Positions 17,026 through 25,339 of a stretch of DNA of 42,582 bases are shown piece by piece. Source of the DNA: Pseudomonadota bacterium (GTDB lineage Bacteria; Pseudomonadota; Alphaproteobacteria; Sphingomonadales; Sphingomonadaceae); NCBI GenBank assembly GCA_023433305.1, contig JAEZCZ010000097.1:1-42582 (forward strand), written 5' to 3'. The translations under genes were made by a program, and so were the position numbers. Under the pieces are notes generated by a model that had not been told where the DNA came from, searched no databases, and saw only the letters and a program-made list of their open reading frames with translations. How positions within the stretch are numbered: position 1 is the stretch's first letter; every line of letters begins with the position of its first letter.

Positions 17026-17117
17026 GCAGGCGCCGCCTCGTTACACATTTTGACAAGTTACGTTTTGAATTTGGCTTGGCGCGAGTGCACAACCGCGCAA
17101 ACTCAGGAGAGGGCTCG

Positions 17118-18236
17118 ATGATTTCGCTCAAGATTTTCCGCAACCCCGTGGCCGGCGCGCTGCTGGCGGCGGTCAGCCTCGGCTCGCTGTCGACGGTTGC
17201 CCACGCGCAGCCGGTTCCCGACGATCTCACGGTCATGCCGCCGGTTCCGACCGACTACCAGCCGAAGAAGACGGCATGGGGCGATCCCGACCTGCGCGGC
17301 ACCTGGCCGATCGACAACATCGCCAGCCTGCCGATGAACCGCCCCGCCAACTATGGCGATCGGTTCTGGCTGACCGACGAGGAATTCGCGCAGCGCCAAG
17401 CGCAGGCAAATCGTTCCGACCAGGCCTATGCCCGTGAGGACGAAGCCGGCACGATCGGCATGGGCCACTGGGTCGAATCCGACGCGTCGGGCCGCCGCAC
17501 CTCGCTTCTGGTCAGCCCCGCCAACGGCCAGCTCCCCGCATTCACGCCGCAGGCGGAAGCGCTCTATCGCGCGGGTCGTTCGAGCTGGACCCCGAACACC
17601 AACTTCAACTGGGTCACCGATTTCGACATCTGGGATCGCTGCGTCAGCCGTGGCTTCCCTGCCTCGATGCTGCCGTTCCGCTACAACAACGGCATCCGCG
17701 TGTACCAGGCGCCGGGCTACGTCACCATCGCGCTCGAGATGCTCGGCACGCGCGTGATCCCGATCCGCACCGGCGATCCGCAGCACTGGCCCGAAGGCGT
17801 CAATGGATACCTGGGCAACAGCGTCGGCCACTGGGAAGGCAACACCCTCGTGATCGAGACCACCAATCTCGTCCCGGGCGACAGCGCCACGCAGGATTCG
17901 TTCGCGCGCAACGGCTCGCCGCTCAACATGGCGACGATGGGCGTGCCGCCGTGGAACACGATTCCCACCAGCAAGAAGGCCTAGGTGGTGGAGCGGCTGA
18001 CCATGACCGCCGACGACCACATCGTCTACGAGATGACCTACAGCGATCCGGAGGTCTTCACCGAACCCTTCACCGCGCGCCTCGATTGGACTCGCAACAA
18101 CGAATACGAGTTCTTCGAATACGCCTGCCACGAGGGCAACGTGCAGGTGCGGAACTACATCACCGCATCGCGCGCCGGCGAACTCGAGGCCGCCTCGGAA
18201 GACGATCTGGCGGCCGAAGCCGGCGGCAGCCACTAA
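17118..18236 (+). pseudogene. WMGxSxGRW-family exported protein interrupted by in-frame amber
   Basis: The frame opens at ATG 17118 after CAGGAGAGGG and runs through a signal peptide (STVAHAQ) and a sequence clearly paralogous to the 15973 protein: DLTVMPPVPTDYQP, LTDEEFAQRQ, WVTDFDIWDRC. TAG at 17982-17984 stops it after 288 residues. The same frame continues with VVERLTMTADDHIVYEM and FEYACHEGNVQVRNYI to TAA at 18234-18236, matching the paralogue's C-terminal 80 residues. The paralogue has Arg at the amber position, so Lys or Arg is likely to have been lost. The tail may be lost, or restart at GTG 17985, which sits behind a weak AAGAAGG. A base-call error is a serious alternative, since all flanking sequence is conserved and in frame. 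Confidence 0.75.
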
Positions 18237-18468
18237 CCACCCTCGGGAGGGGAGGTGGACAGCGCATGTCGAACCGACACAGGTCACGCTCCGCGGCGTC
18301 ATCGGCCAGGCCGTTGACGTTCGCGGAGGGTGGCCTGTCCGCGACATGGCCCCAGCTGGCCCATCACGTCGATCGGCGCTCGCGTTGAGCGTGCATCGCG
18401 CGGCTTTGCCCCTCTCCGCCCGCTTTCGTCGTCGCGCGACACCCTGCCCGACCAGACCAGGACAAATC

Positions 18469-20229
18469 ATGACCCAACCGCTCTTGCTCCGTACCGCCCT
18501 CGCCTGCGTGTTGATCGCCGGCTCGACCGCCGCCTGCGCGCAGGCTGGAGGCGGCGTGGGTTCGGCCTCTTCGGCGATCTCCGCGGATGCGCCGGTCCGC
18601 ACCCAGCAGGGCCTGGTGCGGGGCGCCCCGGGGAAGGTCGCGGGCGTGACCGTGTTCAAGAACATCCCGTTCGCCGCTCCGCCGGTGGGCGATCTGCGCT
18701 GGAAGCAACCGCAAGCTCCGGCATCCTGGCAAGGCGTGCGCGACGCCACTCAGTATGGCGACGTCTGCGTGCAGAACCCCGCCCCGCAGCGCTTCCCGCC
18801 CAACGCGGCGACCGACACCGAGAACTTCACGGGGATGAGCGAGGACTGCCTCAACCTCAACATCTGGACCCCGGCCAAGCAGGCCGGCGAGAAGCTGCCG
18901 GTGATGGTCTGGCTCTATGGCGGCGCCTACAACGAAGGCGGCGGCAATGCCCCCTTCAGCGAAGGCGACAACCTCGCCGCCAAGGGCGTGGTCATGGTCA
19001 CCTTCAACTACCGCGTCGGCCCGTTCGGGTTCTTCTCGCACCCTGAACTGACCGCGGAAGGCAACGGCGCGGCCGGCAACCAGGCGCTCGGCGACGCGAT
19101 CGCGGTGTTCCAGTGGCTCAAGGCCAACGTCGCCCAGTTCGGCGGCGATCCGAACAACATTACGCTGTTCGGTGAAAGCGCCGGCGCGGCGATGAACGGC
19201 GGCCTCGTCGGCGCCGCGGGAGCGCGCGGCACGTTCGAGCGCGCAATCGCGCAGAGCGGCGGATGGATGGGCCTCGGCATCGGCACGATGACGCCGAACC
19301 ATGTTCCGGGCGCGACGCTGCCGCCGCCATCCGCCACTCCGGCCCCCGCTCCCGGCCCCGGCGGACCGGGCGGTTTCGGCAACATGCCGCCGTCTGCCGA
19401 GCTGCGCGGCCTGGCGAACGCGCGCCAGATCGGCGCCGAAACGCTGGCCGAGCTGCGCGCCCTCCCCGCCGAGGAAGTGCAGCAGAAGCTGCGCGGCCAC
19501 GGCATGATCGTGGACGGCCGCATCATCACCGAGGACCTGTCGATCACTTTCGCCGAAGGGCGCCAGAACCCGGTCGACGTGCTGGTCGGCTCCAACGCCG
19601 ACGAAGGCTCGTTCGCCGCGGGCCCGCCGACCACGGCCGAAGCCTGGCGCAGCGGCGCCTCGCAGCGCTGGGGCGCCAACGCGGAACTCGGGCTCGCCGC
19701 CTATCCGGCCGCGACCGATGCCGAAGCCCAGGCCCAGGCGCCGCAGCCGTTCACCGACACGCTGAGCTGGCACATGCGCCACTTCGCGGAAGAGCAGGCC
19801 AAGATCGGCCAGGATTCGTGGCATTACTTCTTCACCCACGATCCGCTCTACGATCCCGACCAGCGCGATCTCGGCTCGGCGCACACCGGCGAGATCCCTT
19901 ACGTGTTCGACAACCTGTGCGCCCCGCGCACCTTCCCGGGCGGATCTTCGGTCAAGCTGATGTGCGGTAACGAGCGCGAGGAAGCCTTCGCCGACCAGGT
20001 CTCGCAGTATTTCGTCAACTTCGCCCGCACCGGCAATCCGAACGGCGAAGGGCTGCCGCAATGGCCCGCGATGAAGGACCTCGGCCCGAACGAGACGATG
20101 ATCCTCGACGCCGACGGATCGGGCAAGGGCCCCTGGATCGGCGAAGCCAAGGACAAGCTCTACACCGCGATCTGGCAGGAACGCGTCGCCACGCCGCTCG
20201 GCATCGAAACCGCCAACGGCGGCGACTGA
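18469..20229 (+). CDS. Exported type-B carboxylesterase
   Basis: The 586-residue protein begins at ATG 18469 after CCAGGAC and has a signal peptide (residues 1-25, TAACAQA). It is an alpha/beta hydrolase of the carboxylesterase type-B family. The oxyanion region is in WLYGGAYNEGGG. The nucleophile is Ser237 in the elbow FGESAGA, the acid is Glu379 in SNADEGSF, and the base is His472 in SAHTGEIPYVF. A Gly/Pro/Ala-rich insertion lies at about residues 284-305, making it slightly longer than typical. The family hydrolyses carboxylic esters and some carbamates. Secretion to the periplasm beside PQQ dehydrogenases suggests that it frees alcohols from esters for oxidation (inference). No Rho-independent terminator with a T run follows, only the palindromic element at 20238. 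Confidence 0.88.
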   Translation: MTQPLLLRTALACVLIAGSTAACAQAGGGVGSASSAISADAPVRTQQGLVRGAPGKVAGVTVFKNIPFAAPPVGDLRWKQPQAPASWQGVRDATQYGDVCVQNPAPQRFPPNAATDTENFTGMSEDCLNLNIWTPAKQAGEKLPVMVWLYGGAYNEGGGNAPFSEGDNLAAKGVVMVTFNYRVGPFGFFSHPELTAEGNGAAGNQALGDAIAVFQWLKANVAQFGGDPNNITLFGESAGAAMNGGLVGAAGARGTFERAIAQSGGWMGLGIGTMTPNHVPGATLPPPSATPAPAPGPGGPGGFGNMPPSAELRGLANARQIGAETLAELRALPAEEVQQKLRGHGMIVDGRIITEDLSITFAEGRQNPVDVLVGSNADEGSFAAGPPTTAEAWRSGASQRWGANAELGLAAYPAATDAEAQAQAPQPFTDTLSWHMRHFAEEQAKIGQDSWHYFFTHDPLYDPDQRDLGSAHTGEIPYVFDNLCAPRTFPGGSSVKLMCGNEREEAFADQVSQYFVNFARTGNPNGEGLPQWPAMKDLGPNETMILDADGSGKGPWIGEAKDKLYTAIWQERVATPLGIETANGGD

Positions 20230-20237
20230 CGCATAAA

Positions 20238-20310
20238 CCCTCCCCGAGCTCGTCTCGGGGAGGTGGCGCCGGCCGCAGGCCGGTGACGGAGGGGTATCGC
20301 GCCTCCCCTC
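20238..20310. repeat. REP-like palindromic intergenic element
   Basis: Three nested or adjacent inverted repeats lie between the esterase and the next PQQ gene. CCTCCCCGAG / CTCGGGGAGG (20239-20248 and 20254-20263) has a five-base loop. CCGGCC / GGCCGG surrounds GCA at 20269-20283. A GGAGGGG / CCCCTCC pair follows. This arrangement looks like a dispersed extragenic palindrome of sphingomonads and may also act as a terminator or mRNA stabiliser. Only one copy is present in the window. Confidence 0.5.
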
Positions 20311-20436
20311 CACCCGCCTTCGGAAGCGGTCATCCTCCCGAACAAGCTCGGCCAGGTTTCGGCTTGCCGGAACCCACCGTCACGCTATCCCTGACGCCAG
20401 GAGGCGCCGCCAAGCGCGCCCCGTCGGGAGGATAGC

Positions 20437-22560
20437 ATGAGGAACATTCGCAGCGGGTTGCTCCGGACCGCCGCGCTCGCCGCACTGTTCGGTGGCGCCA
20501 CGATGGCGCTCGCCCAGGCCGGCGCCCCAGACCTGGCGACCCAGGTCGAACAGGGTCGCACCTTCTATGCCCAGCAATGCGCCTCGTGCCACGGCGCCGA
20601 TCTCGAGGCGGGCCAGTTCGCGCCCGCGCTGAAGGGCGCCGAATTCCTGGGCAAATGGGGCACCCTCCCCGTCTCCGACCTGTTCGACTACATGCACGCC
20701 TCGATGCCGCCCGCGAATGCCGGCGGGTTGCCCGAGGAAGCCTACGCCGCGCTCGCCGCGCTGATCCTGCACGAGAACGGCGGCACCGCGCCCGGCCCGC
20801 TCGCGGCGGACGCGGTGCAACTCGCGCGCGTGATGCTGCCCGCCCCGCCGCTCCAGCGCATGTCGGGCGAGCAGGGCGTCGGCGGGCTCTCGAAGCGCTA
20901 TCCGCTCGCGCCCGGGCCCGAGATCCCCGACCGGTTCGCGAACTACACGCCGGTGACGCAGGCCATGCTCTCCAACCCCGCGCCCGAGAACTGGCTCACC
21001 TGGCGCCGCAGTCATCTCGGCCAGGGCTATTCGCCTCTGCGCCAGATCGACACCGGCAACATCAACGAGCTGCGCGTGGCCTGGGCGCAGGCGCTGCCCC
21101 CCGGCGCCAACATGAACGAGCCGCTCGTCCGCGACGGCGTGCTCTACGTGTTCGGCTATGGCGACAGCGTCCACGCCTTCGACGCGGCGAGCGGGCGCTC
21201 GCTGTGGGCCTACAAGCGTCGCTTGCCCGAAGGCACGGCGCTGACCTCGAAGAAGACGCTCGCCTTGTTCGGAGACAAGCTCTTCACCGCCACCTCCGAC
21301 AACCATCTGGTCGCGCTCGACGCGCGCACCGGCCGGCCGGTGTGGGACGTGAAGCTCACCGAACGAAGCGGCATGCGCGTGCCGGGTGGCCCGCTCGCGG
21401 CGGACGGCGTGGTCATGCAGGGCCTCGCCAGCCAGGCCCCGGGCGGCGGACTGATCGTGGGCATCGACGCCGAGACCGGCGAAAAGCTGTGGGAGTTCGA
21501 GACCGTCGCCAAGCCGGGCCAGCCGGGCGGCGACACCTGGAACGGCCTCGCCGGCGAGCTGCGCAAGGGCGGCTCGCAATGGACCAGCGGCACCTACGAT
21601 CCGGAAACCGGCCTTGCGCTCTGGGGCGTGGCCCAGACCTACGACACGGGCCCGCTGCGCGATCTCAAGCCCGGCGAGAACAACGACGCGCTGTTCACCA
21701 ACACCACTCTCGCCTTCGAGCCGCGCAGCGGCAAGCTCGTCTGGTATTTCCAGCACATGAAGAACGACCAGTACGATCTCGACTGGGTGTTCGACCGCGT
21801 GGTGGGCACGATCGAAGTCGACGGCCAGCCGCGCCGCGTGGTGATCACCGGCGGCAAGGAAGGCCTGTTCGACGCGATCGACGCGGAGACGGGCCAATAC
21901 ATCAAGACCGTCGACATGGGCATCCAGGACTTCATCGAGCGGATCGATCCCGAGACGGGCGACAAGTTTCCCAAGGCAGAGAAGCTGCCCGGCCGCGACA
22001 AGGGCGCGGTCTTCGTCTGTCCGCACGGCGGCGGCGGCCGCAACTGGAGCCCGACCTCGTTCAATCCCAACACCCGCCTGCTGTTCGTCAACGCGCGCGA
22101 CGTGTGCATGGACATGGTCCCGACCGCCGACCCCTCGGCGCCCGGATTCCTCACCACCGGCGTCAATATCCAGTACGCCTCCCGCCCCGGCCATGACGGC
22201 AAGTTCGGCGTGCTCCAGGCCATCGACATGGAATCGGGCGAGATCGTCTGGGAGACCCGCCGCCGCCAGACGCCGGACATGGGCATCCTCACCACGGCCG
22301 GCGGGCTCCTGTTCACCGGCTGGATGGACCGGCAGTTCGTCGCGTACGACCAGGAGACCGGGCAGGAACTATGGAGCAGCGGCGTGACCGGCGTGCCCAA
22401 CGCCTCGCCGATCACCTATTCGGTCGATGGCAAGCAGTACGTCGCGATCGTCACCGGCCACGGCAACCCGCTCGCCTTCGGCATTCCCGACATAATCCCC
22501 GAAACCCAATTGCCGCCAATCAACAGCTCCGCCCTCTACGTCTTCGCGCTGCCGGATTGA
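20437..22560 (+). CDS. PQQ-dependent dehydrogenase with N-terminal cytochrome c domain
   Basis: The 707-residue protein starts at ATG 20437 behind GGGAGGA and has a signal peptide (TMALAQA, about residues 1-28). A small cytochrome c domain comes first, with heme site C48-ASCH52, followed by the PQQ propeller. The catalytic aspartate is Asp447 in NDQYDLDW. The heme is at the N-terminal side, the reverse of the 5868 enzyme, and there is no Cys-Cys ring. N-terminal-heme PQQ dehydrogenases are a recognised variant, for example among polyvinyl alcohol dehydrogenase relatives. The heme would take electrons directly from PQQ. The 3' end is only one base from the end of the convergent gene at 22562. 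The substrate is unknown. Confidence 0.85.
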   Translation: MRNIRSGLLRTAALAALFGGATMALAQAGAPDLATQVEQGRTFYAQQCASCHGADLEAGQFAPALKGAEFLGKWGTLPVSDLFDYMHASMPPANAGGLPEEAYAALAALILHENGGTAPGPLAADAVQLARVMLPAPPLQRMSGEQGVGGLSKRYPLAPGPEIPDRFANYTPVTQAMLSNPAPENWLTWRRSHLGQGYSPLRQIDTGNINELRVAWAQALPPGANMNEPLVRDGVLYVFGYGDSVHAFDAASGRSLWAYKRRLPEGTALTSKKTLALFGDKLFTATSDNHLVALDARTGRPVWDVKLTERSGMRVPGGPLAADGVVMQGLASQAPGGGLIVGIDAETGEKLWEFETVAKPGQPGGDTWNGLAGELRKGGSQWTSGTYDPETGLALWGVAQTYDTGPLRDLKPGENNDALFTNTTLAFEPRSGKLVWYFQHMKNDQYDLDWVFDRVVGTIEVDGQPRRVVITGGKEGLFDAIDAETGQYIKTVDMGIQDFIERIDPETGDKFPKAEKLPGRDKGAVFVCPHGGGGRNWSPTSFNPNTRLLFVNARDVCMDMVPTADPSAPGFLTTGVNIQYASRPGHDGKFGVLQAIDMESGEIVWETRRRQTPDMGILTTAGGLLFTGWMDRQFVAYDQETGQELWSSGVTGVPNASPITYSVDGKQYVAIVTGHGNPLAFGIPDIIPETQLPPINSSALYVFALPD

Positions 22561-22561
22561 G

Positions 22562-22897
22562 CTAGAAGCGGACGCGAGCGCCGAACGCTCGCGTGCCGTC
22601 GCCCTTGGGGATGGAGCCCAGCTCGACCGGGCCGATCTTCACGTGCAGCGCCTCGCCGAGCTTCTCGATCGGCGATGTGGGCGGTGGCGGGGCTTTGGCC
22701 TCGCTCGCTTGGTCGTCCGGGGCGACGGCGCAGACGACGATCTCCGTTTCGGTCGTCGGTTGAACCGCGCACGGCTGGGGTGCGAGGATGTCGATGACCA
22801 CGGTCCCGTCTTCCTTCACGACCGTTCGCTGATCCGTCGCTGCCGCGGCCGCCACCTCGTACCCGATGTCGATAGGAACCCGGTTCGCGTCGTCCAT
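22562..22897 (-). CDS. Small hypothetical protein, Pro-rich middle
   Basis: I chose the ATG at 22897, which has GGAGG about eight bases upstream on the coding strand; a longer frame to 22948 lacks a ribosome-binding site. The 111-residue product has an Asp/Ile-rich N-terminal part, two cysteines (PCAVQP and VVCAVAP, some 17 residues apart), a Pro-rich linker APPPPTSP, and a C-terminal region ending FGARVRF. No signal peptide or membrane helix is seen. The final FxARVRF pattern resembles the closing strand of an outer-membrane barrel or a small beta domain. I do not recognise the family. An inverted repeat (22572-22594) is embedded in its last codons. Confidence 0.6.
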   Translation of the reverse strand: MDDANRVPIDIGYEVAAAAATDQRTVVKEDGTVVIDILAPQPCAVQPTTETEIVVCAVAPDDQASEAKAPPPPTSPIEKLGEALHVKIGPVELGSIPKGDGTRAFGARVRF

Positions 22898-22959
22898 CGA
22901 GCGCCTCCGCAACGGCGAGAGGCTAGTCCGGGCCGGGCCATGCGGCAATCGAAACGAAA

Positions 22960-22983
22960 AAGGCCGCCCGTGAGGGCGACCTT
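22960..22983 (-). terminator. Intrinsic terminator of the 23009 gene
   Basis: On the minus strand a stem AAGGTCGCCC / GGGCGGCCTT (one G-T wobble) with a four-base loop is followed by a run of T. It lies 26 bases after the stop of the DUF6644-like gene and ends the minus-strand transcript before the 22897 start. Confidence 0.75.
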
Positions 22984-23008
22984 CTCGTCGGTTCGGCCAC
23001 GTGGCCGA

Positions 23009-23518
23009 TCAGTAGTATATGCCCAGCGTGTAGCCGATCGCGCGGCCGCAGAACACGATCACCACCCAGAAGATCAGCGACAGCCAGCCCGCCAGCTTGG
23101 CGGCGGGGGGGAAGGACGGGTCCAGCTCCCAGTGCTCGGCGGTGCGCCACGTCGTCATGTGGAAGTAGAGCATGTTGAGGCCCGCGAGCGCCATCAGCGC
23201 CATCTTGCCAAGGAACCACGGGTTGATCATGTAGCTGTGCGCCTTGCTGACGAACAGCAGGCCGCCGCTGACCGCCGCGAGCGCGAAGGCGCCCCAGGTC
23301 CAGGGCAAGGTGTCCTTGGCGAGCAGCGAGACCCGGTGGCCCTTCGAGGCGACACCGATCAGGCGCAAGTCGACGATCGCGATCGTGCCGATCACGGTCA
23401 TCAGGGCGATGACGTGAACGACTTCGATGGTCGGGAACATCCACGAGGATTCGGCGATCGTCGTGCCCATCGAGGAGTACTCGATGCGCTCCCAGATGTT
23501 GGTAGGTTCAGGATACAT
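23009..23518 (-). CDS. DUF6644-like four-helix membrane protein A2
   Basis: The 169-residue protein has about four membrane helices. The N-terminal half holds SSWMFPTIEVVHVIALMTVIGTIAIVDLRL, with a His (His35) in the first helix. The C-terminal part holds LNMLYFHMTTWR and ends in GRAIGYTLGIYY. This fits the DUF6644 family as I remember it. It is a close copy of the 24285 protein: both begin YPEPTNIWE-IEYSS and share nearly every transmembrane segment. The minus-strand order is B2 (24057) then A2, with an 11-base gap, so the pair is co-transcribed. Conserved buried histidines invite the idea of heme binding, but there is no direct evidence. The function is unknown. Confidence 0.72.
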   Translation of the reverse strand: MYPEPTNIWERIEYSSMGTTIAESSWMFPTIEVVHVIALMTVIGTIAIVDLRLIGVASKGHRVSLLAKDTLPWTWGAFALAAVSGGLLFVSKAHSYMINPWFLGKMALMALAGLNMLYFHMTTWRTAEHWELDPSFPPAAKLAGWLSLIFWVVIVFCGRAIGYTLGIYY

Positions 23519-23529
23519 CTATTCCCCCC

Positions 23530-24057
23530 TTACGACGGCGCGTAGGCGATCCAGCGCCCCGCCAGGATGATCACGCACCACAGGATGATCAGGAAAATGC
23601 CGGAGACCTTGGCCCCGGCGGCCGCGACGTCCACCCCCGCGACAGTGTGCCGCTTGAGGTTGTTCGCATAGGCGATGGCCAGCAGGATGCCGACGACCAC
23701 CAGCACCATCTTGATCCAGAAGATCGAGTTGAGCAGGTTGCGCACCGTGTCGCCGAACAGCATCGATACGCCGGAGATGACGACGATCAGCAGCGACCAC
23801 CAGAACACCTTGGTGTAGCGTTCCGCGGTCTGCGCCAGCGTGGCGTGGCCGACCTTGTCGAACACCCGCAGGTTCAGCATCAGGATCGCCGCGAGCGTCG
23901 CCGCGATCGAGAGGATGTGAAAGGTCTGCATGACCGGGATCGTCCAGAACCAGCTCAGGATCCACTCGGACAGGGTGGATTCGGACACCCTTTGCGCAAA
24001 TTCGTTCAGTGGCGTCGTGTAGAGCCACTGAGACATCTCAAATAAGAAATCCCCCAT
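23530..24057 (-). CDS. DUF6644-like four-helix membrane protein B2
   Basis: The 175-residue membrane protein resembles the A proteins in outline: an N-terminal amphipathic part, then FWTIPVMQTFHILSIA with His47, a central LMLNLRVFDKVGHATLA (His70), and the C-terminal helix ILWCVIILAGRWIAYAPS. It shares most of its length with the 24812 protein, including the GDTVRNLLNSIFWIKM stretch. It begins with MGDFLFEM, preceded by a purine-rich ribosome site. It precedes A2 in the transcript. The A and B types are probably distant paralogues that form a heteromeric membrane complex (inference). The function is unknown. Confidence 0.72.
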   Translation of the reverse strand: MGDFLFEMSQWLYTTPLNEFAQRVSESTLSEWILSWFWTIPVMQTFHILSIAATLAAILMLNLRVFDKVGHATLAQTAERYTKVFWWSLLIVVISGVSMLFGDTVRNLLNSIFWIKMVLVVVGILLAIAYANNLKRHTVAGVDVAAAGAKVSGIFLIILWCVIILAGRWIAYAPS

Positions 24058-24211
24058 CGGTTGGGCCTTCCTCCGTGTCGGTTACGGCGCGGGGTATCGC
24101 GTCCTCTCCCACTTCACCTTGGCCCGGCCCCGCGCGCATTGCCTTGATGCAGCGCAAACTCCCCGTCCTCCGGGGGATGCGCGCCTGCGTTTCTGCAGGC
24201 GGACATGCAAA

Positions 24212-24237
24212 AAGGGCCGCCCCGGAGGGCGGCCCTT
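24212..24237 (-). terminator. Intrinsic terminator between the two DUF6644 pairs
   Basis: A perfect ten-base stem AAGGGCCGCC / GGCGGCCCTT with a six-base loop is followed on the minus strand by TTTTGCATG. It ends the transcript of the first pair (25339 to 24285). The second pair therefore needs its own promoter, probably in 24058-24211. Confidence 0.8.
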
Positions 24238-24284
24238 GATGGCGTTCCAAGCGCGCGGCCGCGGGGCCGCGCGGTCGGAATGGA

Positions 24285-24800
24285 TCAGAAGTAGATGCCG
24301 AGCGTGAAGCCGATCAGGCGGCCGCAGAACACGACGCCCAGCCAAAACACCAGCGACAGCCAGCCGGCGAGCTTGGCCATGGCGGGGAACGAGGGATCGA
24401 GCTCCCAATGCTGCACGGTGCGCCAGGTGGTCATGTGGAAATAGAGCATGTTCAGGCCGGCGAGCGCCATCAGGCCCATCTTCCACAGGAAGTACGGGTT
24501 GATCATGTAGCTGCTGGCCTTGCTGATGAACAGCAGGCCGCCGGTGATCGCGGCGAGCGCGAAGGCGCCCCAGGTCCACGGCAGCGTGTCCTTGGCGAGC
24601 TGCGACACGCGCAGCGCGTGGCCCTTCACGCCGACGAGGCGAAGATCGACCAGCGCGATCGTGCCGATCACCGTGACCAGCGCGATCACGTGCAGGGTCT
24701 CGATGGTCGGGAACATCCACGTCGATTCGGCGATCGTGATGCCGAGCGAGGAATACTCGATCGACTCCCAGATGTTGGTGGGTTCAGGATAAAACGACAT
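24285..24800 (-). CDS. DUF6644-like four-helix membrane protein A1
   Basis: The 171-residue protein starts at ATG 24800. It is the copy of A2 in the first pair: MSFYPEPTNIWESIEYSS, FPTIETLHVIALVTVIGTIALVDLRL, then YFHMTTWRTVQHWELDPSFP and GRLIGFTLGIYF. Differences from A2 are mostly conservative, but the first copy has SKASSYMINP where A2 has SKAHSYMINP, so that histidine is not essential. The His in the first helix and the one in YFHMTT are common to both. It follows B1 by 11 bases and ends before the terminator at 24212. Confidence 0.75.
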   Translation of the reverse strand: MSFYPEPTNIWESIEYSSLGITIAESTWMFPTIETLHVIALVTVIGTIALVDLRLVGVKGHALRVSQLAKDTLPWTWGAFALAAITGGLLFISKASSYMINPYFLWKMGLMALAGLNMLYFHMTTWRTVQHWELDPSFPAMAKLAGWLSLVFWLGVVFCGRLIGFTLGIYF

Positions 24801-24811
24801 CGGTAACCCCC

Positions 24812-25339
24812 TTAGGCCGGCGCGTAGGCGATCCAGCGACCGCAAGCCATGATCACGCACCACAGAATGACGAGAAAGATGGCCGTGGCCTTGGTCCCGC
24901 CGCCGACGGCTTCGCCGGTGGTCGTGACCTGGCGGCGCATGCTCGAGGCGAACGCGATCGCGACGAGGACGGCGATCACGACCAGGATCATCTTGATCCA
25001 GAAGATCGAGTTGAGGAGGTTGCGCACGGTATCGCCGAACAGCATCGCCACGCCGGAAAAGACGATCACGGCGAGCGCCCACCACAGCACCTTGGTATAG
25101 CGATGCGCGGTTTCCGCCAGGGTGGCATGCCCCGCCATGTTGAAGATGCGGAGGTTCAGCATCAGCACCGCGGCGAACGAGGCCGCGATGGACAGGATGT
25201 GGATGATCTGGAGAATCGGAATCGCCCAGAACTGGTTGACCATCCACAAGGTCAGGCCCGATTCCGACATCGCCAGCGCGAATTCATTGAGCGGCGTCGA
25301 GCGCAGCCACTCCGTCATACTGAATAATAGATCGCCCAT
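24812..25339 (-). CDS. DUF6644-like four-helix membrane protein B1
   Basis: The 175-residue protein begins at ATG 25339 (MGDLLFSMTEWL); a longer frame to 25420 has no better start. It contains FWAIPILQIIHILSIAASFAAVLML, LRIFNMAGHATLAETA and a C-terminal ILWCVIMACGRWIAYAPA. It is the copy of B2 in the first pair and is the first gene of the minus-strand transcript, divergent from the PQQ gene at 25762. The shared divergent region implies co-regulation of this membrane pair with the PQQ enzyme. The function is unknown. Confidence 0.75.
   Translation of the reverse strand: MGDLLFSMTEWLRSTPLNEFALAMSESGLTLWMVNQFWAIPILQIIHILSIAASFAAVLMLNLRIFNMAGHATLAETAHRYTKVLWWALAVIVFSGVAMLFGDTVRNLLNSIFWIKMILVVIAVLVAIAFASSMRRQVTTTGEAVGGGTKATAIFLVILWCVIMACGRWIAYAPA

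Noticed and set aside
17050..17078. TTGACA at 17050 as a sigma70 promoter for the 17118 gene
   Set aside because: No acceptable -10 hexamer lies 16-18 bases downstream; kept only as part of the recurring motif note.
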